Assembly: GCA_030949825.1 (NCBI GenBank)
Contig: JAUZSC010000008.1
Span: 124,001 to 188,000, forward strand
Length of the DNA: 64,000 bases
Source of the DNA: Sulfurimonas sp.
GTDB taxonomy: Bacteria > Campylobacterota > Campylobacteria > Campylobacterales > Sulfurimonadaceae
Reading direction: 5' to 3'
The notes below the pieces were generated by a model. The model had not been told where the DNA came from and ran no database searches. It worked only from the letters and a program-made list of their open reading frames with translations. A program made the translations under genes and the position numbers. Shown in pieces: positions 19,026 through 28,308 of this stretch; the first letter of the stretch is position 1, and the number at the start of each line of letters is the position of its first letter.

Positions 19026-19238
19026 TTACTTCACATCAACAAGGTGATCTGACTGTTTAGAGCCAATCATCTTAATTGATTTCATATCTTTTATTTCATA
19101 AAAATTCGTTGCATTTTCAACTTGAACTTTATATGCTTCATATGCTAAAGTCAAAACAACTACTACAAGTACAACTGTCGCGATTAAAAACCCTGTCATA
19201 CCGTGGATGCTAAATAAAGATCTATTTTCATTTACCAT
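19026..19238 (-). CDS. DUF4006-family small membrane protein
   Basis: This 70-residue protein carries one long hydrophobic helix (about residues 13-34, MTGFLIATVVLVVVVLTLAY) and a short hydrophilic C-terminal part. Length and the N-terminal FSIHGMTGFL pattern match DUF4006, a family seen next to ccoP in Campylobacter, Helicobacter and Sulfurimonas relatives. It starts 9 bases after ccoP and is preceded by an AAGGAG site. It is probably an accessory or stabilising subunit of the cbb3 oxidase. No biochemical function is established. Confidence 0.7.
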   Translation of the reverse strand: MVNENRSLFSIHGMTGFLIATVVLVVVVLTLAYEAYKVQVENATNFYEIKDMKSIKMIGSKQSDHLVDVK

Positions 19239-19247
19239 AATAACTCC

Positions 19248-20162
19248 TTATTCGCTTAAGCTAGATACATATGCACCAGCAGCTTCTTTTTGTTTTTTGT
19301 TCAGTCTATCAAAGGCAGGCATTGTTCCAATAGGACCTTTTTTACCATAGTTTAGAACATTTATAACAAGGTCCATGTCAAATGTAGCAATATTTGGAGC
19401 AGCTACACCACCCTTACCTTGTGCACCATGACATGCAGAACAAAAGTTAGTATATACAACTGCACCATCACCTGTCATACCATTAGCAACATATGAAGAT
19501 ACTACATCAATTTCAGCATCACTAATAGCTGCATCACCGTACCAAAGACCATTACGGTCAGGCATTGGAATGTCTAGACCAGTTAAATTATGGTTTGAAC
19601 CATTTTCAATAACATGTTGAACTACACTTTTCTCAAGTCTAACATTTAAGTTAGCAGCAGTACCCTCAATACCATCAGCTGTTAAACCATGGCATACTTT
19701 ACACTCTGCCAAGAATACTGATTCACCCATTTCAACTAATCTGTCACCAGTAATAGTTTTATACTTTTCGGTGAACTCAGCATCATGTGCTGCCACATCT
19801 TCATTATATTCACCAATCTGTGAATACGACTGAGGTGGATAAGCCATTGTCCAATACCAAGCAGCCCAAACCATAGTTAGAAGAAATAAAACACCCCAAC
19901 CTGTTGGAATTGGATTAAGATATTCACCAATACCATCCCACTCATGCTCTGCTAATTCACCATCTGCTGTATCAACTTGCATTTGACGAACATACTTAAT
20001 GACAACAAAAACTGTAATTACTACAAGTGCTGCTGCAGCTGCAACAGTAAGCATATTAACAATATCACCATTTAAACCACCCTTAGATCCAAGTACTGAA
20101 ACGTAAGTGAAACCAAGCATTGCAGCTGTTACGATAAATCCCCAAAGATAAATCTTATTCAT
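19248..20162 (-). CDS. ccoP: cbb3-type cytochrome c oxidase, diheme subunit III
   Basis: This 304-residue protein has two N-terminal membrane helices (about 5-25 and 35-55), a third hydrophobic stretch near 90-110 and two c-type heme sites, CKVCH near residue 151 and CSACH near 240. CcoP relays electrons from the cytochrome c pool to CcoO and then the CcoN heme-copper centre. Axial Met candidates follow each site (MPDRNGLWYGD, and GTMPAFDRL near the C-terminus). It lies 9 bases downstream of ccoQ in the canonical ccoNOQP order, and the reading frame is intact. Confidence 0.95.
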   Translation of the reverse strand: MNKIYLWGFIVTAAMLGFTYVSVLGSKGGLNGDIVNMLTVAAAAALVVITVFVVIKYVRQMQVDTADGELAEHEWDGIGEYLNPIPTGWGVLFLLTMVWAAWYWTMAYPPQSYSQIGEYNEDVAAHDAEFTEKYKTITGDRLVEMGESVFLAECKVCHGLTADGIEGTAANLNVRLEKSVVQHVIENGSNHNLTGLDIPMPDRNGLWYGDAAISDAEIDVVSSYVANGMTGDGAVVYTNFCSACHGAQGKGGVAAPNIATFDMDLVINVLNYGKKGPIGTMPAFDRLNKKQKEAAGAYVSSLSE

Positions 20163-20171
20163 ATATCTCTC

Positions 20172-20375
20172 CTATTTCTCTTTATCACGATTTTTAGCGT
20201 TTACCGGAGTATCCGTTAAATCGTCATCTAATGCTAAATTAGCATACTCTTCATAGTCATGACCATCAGCATCTTTTCGATTCTTATATAAATGATATAT
20301 ATAAGAATAAAGAGCAACTGTCAAAAAAATAGTTACGGCTAAAAAACCATACGATTGTAATTCAGCAATCCCCAT
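20172..20375 (-). CDS. ccoQ: cbb3-type cytochrome c oxidase, subunit IV
   Basis: This 67-residue protein has a single N-terminal membrane helix (about residues 8-28) followed by a charged cytoplasmic tail that includes YHLYKNRKDADGHDYEEYA. The (Y)xxHLY(K)xxR pattern after the helix is usual for CcoQ. CcoQ stabilises the interaction of CcoP with the CcoNO core. It sits 14 bases after ccoO and 9 bases before ccoP. Confidence 0.88.
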   Translation of the reverse strand: MGIAELQSYGFLAVTIFLTVALYSYIYHLYKNRKDADGHDYEEYANLALDDDLTDTPVNAKNRDKEK

Positions 20376-20389
20376 CTATCTGCCTCAGA

Positions 20390-21103
20390 CTATTTTAAAG
20401 AATTCATGTATGCTATTAAAGCAACGATTTCAGGAATTCTACCAACTTCAACTGCATCAATTACATCTTGATTTTTCATGTCTTTAACAATGATTCTAGC
20501 CTCTGCCAGAGCCATTTTACGCGCTTCATGAAGATCGGATTTATTTTCAGCTTCGTTCCATGCCATCTTAACAATTTTACTAGTTCCATCTTTCATAGGA
20601 ACTGGCTGGTTGTAAGGAACACCAAAGAATTTTTTAACTGTTATCATCTCAGCATATGCAGTATCAATATCTGTATTATTAACAAACATCCATCTGTAGG
20701 CTGGCATAATTGTACCTGGTACAACTTTTTCTGGATCCCACATATGGTTTTCATGCCAATCTGTAGTTCTATAATTACCAACACGCATTAAGTCTGGACC
20801 AGTTCTTTTTGAACCCCAAAGAAAAGGACGATCATAAGCATACTCACCACTTAAAGAGTAATCACCATAACGGTCAGTTTCTGATTTAAATGGACGAATA
20901 AGTTGTGAATGACATGCATTACAACTGTTTTTTATATATACATGACGACCCGCTAACTCTAAAGTAGAGTAAGGTGTCGTGCCAATAAGTGGACGCGATG
21001 CTTGTGCAAAGTTTGGAACGATTTCTACCAATCCAGCAAAAGCAATAGTAGCAAATACAGCCAGGGCAAAAAAGAATGGATTTTTTTCTAACCAATGAAA
21101 CAT
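20390..21103 (-). CDS. ccoO: cbb3-type cytochrome c oxidase, monoheme subunit II
   Basis: This 237-residue protein has an N-terminal membrane anchor (about residues 10-30) and one heme c site, CNACH near residue 58, within the CcoO signature HVYIKNSCNACHSQLIRPF. Further family motifs are RTGPDLMRVG near 105 and the axial region PGTIMPAYRWMF near 130. CcoO passes electrons from CcoP to the CcoN active site. It starts 16 bases after ccoN. The frame is complete. Confidence 0.95.
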   Translation of the reverse strand: MFHWLEKNPFFFALAVFATIAFAGLVEIVPNFAQASRPLIGTTPYSTLELAGRHVYIKNSCNACHSQLIRPFKSETDRYGDYSLSGEYAYDRPFLWGSKRTGPDLMRVGNYRTTDWHENHMWDPEKVVPGTIMPAYRWMFVNNTDIDTAYAEMITVKKFFGVPYNQPVPMKDGTSKIVKMAWNEAENKSDLHEARKMALAEARIIVKDMKNQDVIDAVEVGRIPEIVALIAYMNSLK

Positions 21104-21119
21104 ATTATAATCCTTTTAA

Positions 21120-22604
21120 TTAAGCGCCCATAGGCGTAGTGTTTTGAAGCTCACTTGCTTCAACTTTGCGACCAATTGTCATAGTTTTATATACATTATA
21201 AATAAACATAGCAAAACCAATAAGATACAGAGTACCACCAACAGCACGAATAATAAAGTAAGGATGTAAAACAGTAACTGTATCAATGAATGAGTACGCT
21301 AAGTTACCAAATTCATCGTGAGCACGCCACATCATACCTTGAGTAATCCCTGCAATCCACATAGATGTAAAGTATAAAACGATACCTAGTGTTTGAATCC
21401 AGAACTGTGTAGCCATTAAACTCTTCGAGTATATAGCACGGCCATAAAGTCTTGGAAGCATATGGTAAATTGCAGCCATAAGCATAAAAACAACCCAACC
21501 AAGAGCACCATCATGTACATGACCAATAATCCAGTCAGTAAAGTGAGCAATCGCATTAACCGATTTAATAGCTTGAATAGGACCTTCTAAAGTTGAGAAC
21601 ATATAAAAAGTTGAACCAAGAACCATAAATTTAATAATAGGATTTGACGCAACTTGTTGCCATTCACCTTTAAGTGTTAGAAGCATATTAATCGCAGAAC
21701 CCCATGAAGGAAGAATTAGAATTACAGAAAACACTGAACCTAAAGTCTGAACCCAGTCAGGAACTGTTGAGAAGAGAACATGATGTCCACCTGCCCACAG
21801 GTAAATAAACATTAGACCCCAAAAAGAAAGTAAAGATAATTTATACGAATAAATAGCTTGACCTGATTCTTTTGGAAGGAAATAATAAATCATTGCAACA
21901 ATTGGTGTAGTTAAAACAAATGCAACGGCATTGTGACCAAACCACCATTGTACAAGTGCATCATTTGTACCTGCATACATAGATACTGAATGGTACCATG
22001 CTCCGATTCCTTCTGACGCGTAATAGGTAGGAATTGCCAAGTTATTTAGCAAGTGAAGCATTGCAACTGCTAGAAAAGTTGCTATATAATACCATACAGA
22101 TATATACAGTGTCTTCTCGCGTCTTATACCAATAAGACCTGCAATACTTGCACCCCATAATAACCATACGATTGTAATAGATAAATCAAGTGGCCATTCA
22201 AACTCAGCGTATTCTTTTGACTGTGTTATACCCATAAATAAAGAGATTACAAGTACTACTGCTGAAACTAAGTAGATCCAGAAGTGTGCATAACCAATAT
22301 ACATTAAAGTTTTAGACTCTGCCATAGAAACTTTTAAAACTCTTTGGCCTACATAATACCATGTAGCCCAAACCGCACTTAAAACCATACCATAGATAAC
22401 AGAATCGGTATGTAGTACTCTTAAACGACTAAAATTTGTGTATTCTGCAATAGCACCATCTCCAAACATAGTGTTAATCGCTGGAAATGCTAATTCCCAT
22501 GCGATTACTACACCAACAAGCATACCAACAAAACCAATACCTAAAGCAGTATAGATAAACAGCTTACTTACAGAATAGTCATATTCTAACGGACGATTTT
22601 CCAT
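21120..22604 (-). CDS. ccoN: cbb3-type cytochrome c oxidase, catalytic subunit I
   Basis: This 494-residue, multi-helix protein carries the heme b and heme b3-CuB centre. Typical CcoN sequence is visible: RVLHTDSVIYG near residue 60 (heme ligand His), VQWWFGHNAVAFVLTTP near 220 (CuB His; the family has GHNAV where other oxidases have HPxVY), AGGHHVLFSTVPDW near 272, and HFTDWIIGHVHDGALGW near 350. It reduces oxygen with high affinity, typical of microaerophiles and of cells at oxic-anoxic interfaces. It heads the ccoNOQP run. The 107-bp upstream gap should hold its promoter. Confidence 0.96.
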   Translation of the reverse strand: MENRPLEYDYSVSKLFIYTALGIGFVGMLVGVVIAWELAFPAINTMFGDGAIAEYTNFSRLRVLHTDSVIYGMVLSAVWATWYYVGQRVLKVSMAESKTLMYIGYAHFWIYLVSAVVLVISLFMGITQSKEYAEFEWPLDLSITIVWLLWGASIAGLIGIRREKTLYISVWYYIATFLAVAMLHLLNNLAIPTYYASEGIGAWYHSVSMYAGTNDALVQWWFGHNAVAFVLTTPIVAMIYYFLPKESGQAIYSYKLSLLSFWGLMFIYLWAGGHHVLFSTVPDWVQTLGSVFSVILILPSWGSAINMLLTLKGEWQQVASNPIIKFMVLGSTFYMFSTLEGPIQAIKSVNAIAHFTDWIIGHVHDGALGWVVFMLMAAIYHMLPRLYGRAIYSKSLMATQFWIQTLGIVLYFTSMWIAGITQGMMWRAHDEFGNLAYSFIDTVTVLHPYFIIRAVGGTLYLIGFAMFIYNVYKTMTIGRKVEASELQNTTPMGA

Positions 22605-22711
22605 ATAGACTCCTAAAAGATTAAATATAAAAATATAAAATCATATTTTTAATTGTCTAATACTACCTATTAATGGTTTTAAACTTTCTTAAAGGAGTCT
22701 TTTGTATTTAC

Positions 22712-23230
22712 TTAATCTCTATTTCGAAGATTATTGTTTCTTTTCATCGCATCTAGCATCTCTTTATTTTCTTCTTCCATCTCTTCTAGTGCATTTAATA
22801 GGGCTTTATACATCATTTCTTCATTTAAGTTTTCGTTTACTAATTCTTTATATTTAGGAAAAAACTTACTATATGGAGTAACGCCAGATGAAAGTACAAG
22901 AGTAATATCTCTTTCTCCAAAGAGCGCGTTCCATGATGGAGTGATTTTTCTAATTAAATTTGTATTAAGTGCAAATATTAAACCTGCTACAAGAATCATA
23001 AGCATTGATGAAAATACAACATAGAAAATTATGCTTTGTGCTATACCAAGATATGCAAAAGAGTAAGGGTTAAAGAGTACTGCAAACTCTATAAAGGGAA
23101 GCGTAAAAAACATCATTGTTATAATAGAACTATTCCAACCACCTACTGGTCCAAAGTTATAAAGAAGTCTTTTTTTTCCATTCTTTTTTGTTAAAGTTTC
23201 TAAAATTGTGGTGAGCGAGTAGTTTTGCAT
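22712..23230 (-). CDS. Two-helix membrane protein of unknown function
   Basis: This 172-residue protein has two hydrophobic segments at about residues 36-55 and 65-92, framed by a polar N-terminus and a charged C-terminal part ending in a Glu-rich helix (NALEEMEEENKEMLDAMKR). No recognised motif is seen. It lies between the cbb3 and the caa3-like oxidase loci on the same strand, 107 bp from ccoN and separated from cyoE by a strong hairpin. Association with respiration is suggested by position only. Confidence 0.6.
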   Translation of the reverse strand: MQNYSLTTILETLTKKNGKKRLLYNFGPVGGWNSSIITMMFFTLPFIEFAVLFNPYSFAYLGIAQSIIFYVVFSSMLMILVAGLIFALNTNLIRKITPSWNALFGERDITLVLSSGVTPYSKFFPKYKELVNENLNEEMMYKALLNALEEMEEENKEMLDAMKRNNNLRNRD

Positions 23231-23285
23231 AGTTATTCCTTTGGTATTAAAAGAAGAATTGTACTATAAGTAGATGAGCCAAGAG

Positions 23286-23314
23286 TAACAAAAAGGATTT
23301 AATCCTTTTTGTTA
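23286..23314. terminator. Long symmetrical hairpin between the two oxidase gene sets
   Basis: TAACAAAAAGGATT and AATCCTTTTTGTTA are perfect inverse copies separated by one base, forming a long stem with a U-rich 3' side on either strand. It lies 11 bases after the cyoE stop (minus strand) and probably terminates the cox transcript. Confidence 0.7.
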
Positions 23315-23324
23315 TTAGATAATA

Positions 23325-24188
23325 TTATGCGTTATTTTTGAGCATCTCATCAATAGCAATTAAAATAACTGTCGATAAAAAAGCTAAATTAATTTGATAA
23401 AATATTTTTCTTGCATGTGAAAGTTCAAACTTACTACTAATAAGTTGTAATGAGCTTAAAAAGCCTAAAACACCTGTAATAGCAAGTAAGACTAAAATAG
23501 TAACACTAGCAGGATCAAATATATCTACCATAAAATAACCCGCTTGAATAGTCATAACTAACCAAACAAAAGTTAATTTCTGTAGTGTATTTTTACCAAA
23601 TAATTTCATAGCAGTTGGGAAACCACCATTTTTATATTGACCATAAAACAACATAACTAATAGCCAAAAATGTGGCACTTGCCAGATAAAATAAAATATA
23701 CCCAAAGCATAAAACTCAAGATCCATAAGTGAACGCCCAGCTGTTAGCCAACCAATAGCAGGAGGAATAACACCAAGAATTGCACCGGGAACAACTGCTA
23801 AAGCACTTGTTTTTTTAAGTGGCGTATAGACTACATTGTACCAAATAAAGGCGAATAAAAAGAGATTAACTCCAGTCGTTCCAAGTAAGCTGTAAATTAA
23901 AACAAGAGAAAGAATAATTAATATAGCAGCTATAATAATACCGCTAAGTGGAGACATTTTTCCACAAGCAATTGGTCTATGTTTTGTACGCTCCATTAAA
24001 GCGTCTTCTTTGTACTCTTGCACTTGATTGAGAGTCGAAACTCCCATCGCAACAAGAAGTACAGCAAGTGTCGCTAGAAACATATCTGTCCCAATTTCGC
24101 CCTTAGCCATTATGTAGGCTATAAGAGCCGAAAGGCTCACAGCGAAAGAAAGAACAAATTTGGTTAATACAATAAAGTCTTTAATCAT
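23325..24188 (-). CDS. cyoE: Protoheme IX farnesyltransferase (heme O synthase)
   Basis: This 287-residue protein has about eight to nine predicted membrane helices of the UbiA superfamily. The first Asp-rich motif appears as NQVQEYKEDALMERTKHRP near residue 55, where NxxxD and DxxxxRTKHRP are diagnostic for CyoE/CtaB. The step converts heme B to heme O for the neighbouring oxidase. No heme A synthase (ctaA) is visible in the window, so whether the oxidase carries heme O or A cannot be judged. It overlaps coxB by one base at 24188 and ends the cox run, before a strong terminator hairpin. Confidence 0.92.
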   Translation of the reverse strand: MIKDFIVLTKFVLSFAVSLSALIAYIMAKGEIGTDMFLATLAVLLVAMGVSTLNQVQEYKEDALMERTKHRPIACGKMSPLSGIIIAAILIILSLVLIYSLLGTTGVNLFLFAFIWYNVVYTPLKKTSALAVVPGAILGVIPPAIGWLTAGRSLMDLEFYALGIFYFIWQVPHFWLLVMLFYGQYKNGGFPTAMKLFGKNTLQKLTFVWLVMTIQAGYFMVDIFDPASVTILVLLAITGVLGFLSSLQLISSKFELSHARKIFYQINLAFLSTVILIAIDEMLKNNA

Positions 24189-25387
24189 TATAAACTTTTA
24201 AGATGCTCTGCAATAGCTGAAACTTCTTCGTCAGTTACATAAGGGAATGCTGGCATATTGCCCATGCTACCCTTCTTACCATTTTTCAAAACATTACGTA
24301 AAAGATCTACATCGTAATCTACAAGACTAGGAGATGTTCCGTATTGACCTCTACCATCTTCGCCATGACATCCAGCACATGCTCCAAATGAAGCAGGTTG
24401 ATCACCTTGCATACCACCAGCAACATAAGCCGCAATCTCTTGTGCATCTGCACCTGTTGCTAATCCAGCTGGCATTGCACCCATAGCATAGCCGAGTTTA
24501 TCTTGACCATTGTTAATAACATCTAATACTTGTTCCTCAGTCAATACTCTAGTTTTAAGAGTAGGTCCAAAGAATACAGCATCTGTTAAGGTTGCATGAC
24601 AAGATTTACACCCATGTTGCTGTAAGAGTGCAGCACCTGATTTATCATAGTTACCTTCTGGTGTTTCAAGACTACTATTAAACCAAGCTTCGTACTCAGC
24701 TTTTGGAAGTACTACAATTCTAGAGTACATATATGAGTGATCTGTACCGCAGTACTCAGCACACTCAACATCATATTCACCAACTTCTGGAGAATTAAAC
24801 CACTGTTTTGTTACACGACCTGGAACAACATCCTCTTTCATTCTAAAAGCTGGAACAAAAAATGCATGAATTACATCATCAATTGGAGCAGTCATCTCTA
24901 AGATGATATTCGTATTAACAGGTACATAAAGTGCCGATTTATCCATTGTACCTTTTTCTATAAGTACTCCATTCTCATCATATTTAGGCTTAATAAATGC
25001 TCCACCTAGTTTATGAACAAGTCCATCTGTATTTGCAGGGTACTCATATCTCCATTTCCATTTTGAACCTTCAACCTGAATAGTTATACTTTTATCTGCA
25101 TCAGGCATAGTTCTTAAAACTTTCATAGAGTCATAACCAAACCAGAATAAAACCATAAGCATTGCAGTTGGAATAAGTGTCCAAGTTATTTCTAAACCTG
25201 TATGGTGTGTAATGCTTTGGATATCTTCATCCTTAACATTACTTTCACGGTACTTCCAAGCAAAATAAACCATTGGAATTAAAACTGATAAACCTAAAAC
25301 AATGGATACCCAAAAGTTAATCCAAAATGCATTATCTACATCAGCAGCAAAAGTGGCAGCACTTGCGCCAGCAAATCCATCTAACAT
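24188..25387 (-). CDS. coxB: Cytochrome c oxidase subunit II with two fused cytochrome c domains
   Basis: This 399-residue protein has two membrane helices (about 22-42 and 65-85), then a cupredoxin domain with a complete CuA site VECAEYCGTDHSYM near residue 205. Two C-terminal cytochrome c domains follow, CKSCH near 259 and CAGCH near 337, each with a Met-containing axial segment (AMGAMPAG, MGNMPAFP). One fused heme domain defines a caa3 oxidase and two is less usual. Electrons enter the hemes and pass to CuA and then to CoxA. It starts 9 bases after coxD in a coxA-C-D-B-cyoE run. Confidence 0.92.
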   Translation of the reverse strand: MLDGFAGASAATFAADVDNAFWINFWVSIVLGLSVLIPMVYFAWKYRESNVKDEDIQSITHHTGLEITWTLIPTAMLMVLFWFGYDSMKVLRTMPDADKSITIQVEGSKWKWRYEYPANTDGLVHKLGGAFIKPKYDENGVLIEKGTMDKSALYVPVNTNIILEMTAPIDDVIHAFFVPAFRMKEDVVPGRVTKQWFNSPEVGEYDVECAEYCGTDHSYMYSRIVVLPKAEYEAWFNSSLETPEGNYDKSGAALLQQHGCKSCHATLTDAVFFGPTLKTRVLTEEQVLDVINNGQDKLGYAMGAMPAGLATGADAQEIAAYVAGGMQGDQPASFGACAGCHGEDGRGQYGTSPSLVDYDVDLLRNVLKNGKKGSMGNMPAFPYVTDEEVSAIAEHLKSL

Positions 25388-25396
25388 ATAGACTCC

Positions 25397-25780
25397 TTAA
25401 TGATGAGATGCTGCAGGAGCATCCATGTGTTGTGAAGTAATGTGACTTTCATCCATGTACTGGAAGTTAGCAACATCAAAACCGATTACGATAATAAAAA
25501 ATATTGAAACAATAAATAGAGAGAAACCACCAAACCAAATAATTTGTGTTTCACCTTTTAAGTGCATATAGTAAGCAAGAATAAGATATGCTTTAATGAC
25601 ACCGATAAATAATTGTATGCCAAGGTTCATGTTTTCCAAAAACATATGAGGTTGAATAAAAGTAACAGCTGTTAATAATAATAAACCAACTAGAACTTTG
25701 TAATAACCTTTTCGTTCTTCATTATAATTTCCAAGTTTAGTGCTCATTACTTCCACCTCCAAATATTGCAGCAATATCAT
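25397..25780 (-). CDS. coxD: Cytochrome c oxidase subunit IV (bacterial type)
   Basis: This 127-residue protein has three membrane helices (about 29-45, 55-74, 83-103) and matches the short subunit IV of bacterial heme-copper oxidases. The pattern VIKAYLILAYYMHLKGE in the second helix is typical. The listed start overlaps coxC by 44 bp. The internal Met at residue 12 (MSTKLGNYNEERKG, start near 25747) is preceded by GGAGG in the coxC coding region and is the likelier initiation site, leaving an 11-bp overlap. Confidence 0.82.
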   Translation of the reverse strand: MILLQYLEVEVMSTKLGNYNEERKGYYKVLVGLLLLTAVTFIQPHMFLENMNLGIQLFIGVIKAYLILAYYMHLKGETQIIWFGGFSLFIVSIFFIIVIGFDVANFQYMDESHITSQHMDAPAASHH

Positions 25781-26489
25781 GCATTGCGATATCCATAGTT
25801 AATTCACTACCACCAGCACCCATCATATAATAAAAAGGAAATACAAATACCCAGATAAGATGAACAAGATCCCAATAAAGTGCAATATTCCAATGTAATA
25901 TATGATGCTCTGGAGTAACTTTACCAGAGTTTATGCGTTTAAGTAGCCATAACATAATACCAATACCACCAAGGATATGAACTCCGTGAACACCCGTCAT
26001 TGTAAAATACATTCCAAAAAATAAAATTTCACCAAATGGTTTTGAATGTGCATTTCCAGATTGAAGAGCATCTAAACCAAGAAAGATTCCATGATTATAC
26101 TCGGCAGTCCACTCAACGCCTTTAACACCTAAAAACACAAAAGCTAGGATAATAGTTGCCCATATCATTAGCTTTGCACCTTTGATATCACCATGACGCA
26201 TTTTCAAGAGGCTAAGACCCATTGTTAATGCTGAGATAAGGAGAACTACAGTATTGAAACCACCAAGATATCTATTTAAAGATGCTGATGCATTAATAAA
26301 ATCTGCATGGTGAAGTGTCATGTAATATGTTAATGTCATAAACATAGCACCAAACATAAGAACCTCTGTAAACATGAACAGCCAAAACCCAAGTTTTGCA
26401 CCGTACATGTCACCCTGCCAACCCTGAACTACATGCTCATTACCATCACGATCAGTCGCAATTTCTGGTATATACTCGTGAGAACTCAT
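25737..26489 (-). CDS. coxC: Cytochrome c oxidase subunit III
   Basis: This 250-residue protein has seven predicted helices, with the subunit III signatures GFWLFMFTEVLMFGAMF near residue 31 and FTMTGVHGVHILGGIGIM near 160, and YWDLVHLIWVFVFPFYY close to the C-terminus. Subunit III stabilises the catalytic core and carries the lipid-lined oxygen path. It overlaps coxA by one base (26489), consistent with translational coupling. The C-terminus ends IFGGGSNEH. Confidence 0.93.
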   Translation of the reverse strand: MSSHEYIPEIATDRDGNEHVVQGWQGDMYGAKLGFWLFMFTEVLMFGAMFMTLTYYMTLHHADFINASASLNRYLGGFNTVVLLISALTMGLSLLKMRHGDIKGAKLMIWATIILAFVFLGVKGVEWTAEYNHGIFLGLDALQSGNAHSKPFGEILFFGMYFTMTGVHGVHILGGIGIMLWLLKRINSGKVTPEHHILHWNIALYWDLVHLIWVFVFPFYYMMGAGGSELTMDIAMHDIAAIFGGGSNEH

Positions 26490-28150
26490 TAGTCAATCCT
26501 TTTCATAGTTTCATAATCAAATTTAACTACTGGTTGTCCATGATGATACTCATACGGCATAAAGTCAACATAAGGAACTTTTGTGTGGTTCTCTAATGGT
26601 GGAGGTGAAGTTGGTAAATGCCATTCTAGAGTAGTAGCATTCCAATGATTTGGACCAACTTTCTCACCATTTCGAATACCTTTAATAAATACAGTAAACA
26701 TCATAATTAAACCAGTAATAAAAATAACTGCACCAACAAAAGAGATTTGGTGAAAAATTTCAAACTGTGGTAAATAATCAAAATATCTTCGTGGCATACC
26801 ATAATATCCAGCAATGAACATTGGGAACCAAAGAACATTAAAACCGATAAAGTTTAACCAAAATGCAATTTTAGCGTGACTTTCGTTGTACATTCGTCCA
26901 AACATAAGTGGAAACCAATAATGAAGACCAGCAAATAATAAGAAAACAACCCCACCTAGCATCGCGTAGTGAAAGTGAGCAACTGTATAGTAAGTATCTT
27001 GTAAGTGAATATCGATACCAATCATAGCAATAGTAACACCTGTTAAACCACCAATAGTAAAAGTAAATATTGTACCAAGAGCCCATAACATAGGAGTTGC
27101 CAGAATAATTTTACCCTTATACATAGTAGCTACCCAGTCATAAAACTTAATACCTGTTGGAACAGCAACAAAGAATGTTAAGAATGAAAAGATTACTTTT
27201 GCAATATCAGCCATACCTGAAGTATAAAGATGGTGACCCCATACTAAATAACCAATACCCGCAATAGATGCAGATGAAAGTGCAATTGTACGGTAACCAA
27301 AGATTTCTCTTCTTGAAAAAGTTGGAATAATTTCAGACATAATACCAAAGGCAGGAAGAATCATTAAATAAACTGCTGGATGAGAATAAATCCAAAATAA
27401 ATGTTCAAAAAGTACTGGATCTCCACCTTTAGATGGATCAAAAATACCAATTCCAAAATACTTCTCTAAAATTGCAAGCACAAGCGTAATACCAATTACT
27501 GGTGTTGCAAGAAGTTGAATCCATGCCGTTGCATAAATTCCCCATACAAAGAGAGGCATCTTAAAGAAATCCATACCTGGAGCACGAAGACGGTGAATTG
27601 TTACTAAGAAATTAAGACCTGTAAGAATTGAAGCCATACCTAAAATAAATGCAGCTACAAGTGTTGTAATAACATTTGTATTTGTATTCAAACTATACGG
27701 TGCATAAAAAGTCCAACCTGTATCGGCGAAACCTTCTCCATGCCATAGTGATGAAAGTGCAACGATTGCACCAAAAATATATAACCAGAATGTAAACCAG
27801 TTAAGTCTTGGGAAAGAAACATCTTTTGCACCAATCATTAATGGCATTACGATATTACCAAACACTGCGGGAACACCAGGAATAATGAAAAGGAAAATCA
27901 TTATAACACCATGAAGCGTAAACGCCTGGTTAAATGTATCTCCATCCATAAACTGTGCACCTGGTGCGAACAATTCTAATCTCATTGCAAAGGCAGTAGC
28001 CACAGCAACAAAAAAGAATGTAAATATAACGGCCGCGTACATTAATCCAATACGCTTGTGATCCACTGTTAGCATCCACTGCCAAAAAGCAGTTTTTGGG
28101 TGCCCTATTGCACAGTGAGTTTCACCTAAATCTAAGTAACTTTTACTCAT
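26489..28150 (-). CDS. coxA: Heme-copper oxidase subunit I, A2-type (caa3-like)
   Basis: This 553-residue protein has twelve helices and all heme-copper ligands: HGVIMIF near residue 79 (low-spin heme), HPAVYL near 253 (CuB His and the cross-linked Tyr), WGHHLYTSGM near 302, and AHFHYAMLGG near 391. In helix VI it reads IYSHPAVY. The glutamate of A1 oxidases (GHPEVY) is replaced by the YS pair that defines A2-type enzymes such as caa3 oxidases of Thermus and Rhodothermus. It reduces oxygen and pumps protons. It heads the cox run; a 158-bp gap precedes it. Campylobacterota usually rely on cbb3, so a second, lower-affinity oxidase is notable. Confidence 0.94.
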   Translation of the reverse strand: MSKSYLDLGETHCAIGHPKTAFWQWMLTVDHKRIGLMYAAVIFTFFFVAVATAFAMRLELFAPGAQFMDGDTFNQAFTLHGVIMIFLFIIPGVPAVFGNIVMPLMIGAKDVSFPRLNWFTFWLYIFGAIVALSSLWHGEGFADTGWTFYAPYSLNTNTNVITTLVAAFILGMASILTGLNFLVTIHRLRAPGMDFFKMPLFVWGIYATAWIQLLATPVIGITLVLAILEKYFGIGIFDPSKGGDPVLFEHLFWIYSHPAVYLMILPAFGIMSEIIPTFSRREIFGYRTIALSSASIAGIGYLVWGHHLYTSGMADIAKVIFSFLTFFVAVPTGIKFYDWVATMYKGKIILATPMLWALGTIFTFTIGGLTGVTIAMIGIDIHLQDTYYTVAHFHYAMLGGVVFLLFAGLHYWFPLMFGRMYNESHAKIAFWLNFIGFNVLWFPMFIAGYYGMPRRYFDYLPQFEIFHQISFVGAVIFITGLIMMFTVFIKGIRNGEKVGPNHWNATTLEWHLPTSPPPLENHTKVPYVDFMPYEYHHGQPVVKFDYETMKRID

Positions 28151-28308
28151 TTATCTATCTCCTTGATTTGTATCATTTATCTTTGCCTTATACCTAACAA
28201 AAATAAATTACTTGTTTACCTCTAAAGCTATAAAAGCCATCTAGACAGCAAAGAAAATAAGTCTTACTTTCAAACCTATGTTCTTTACTGTCTTAGAGAC
28301 ACTAATGT

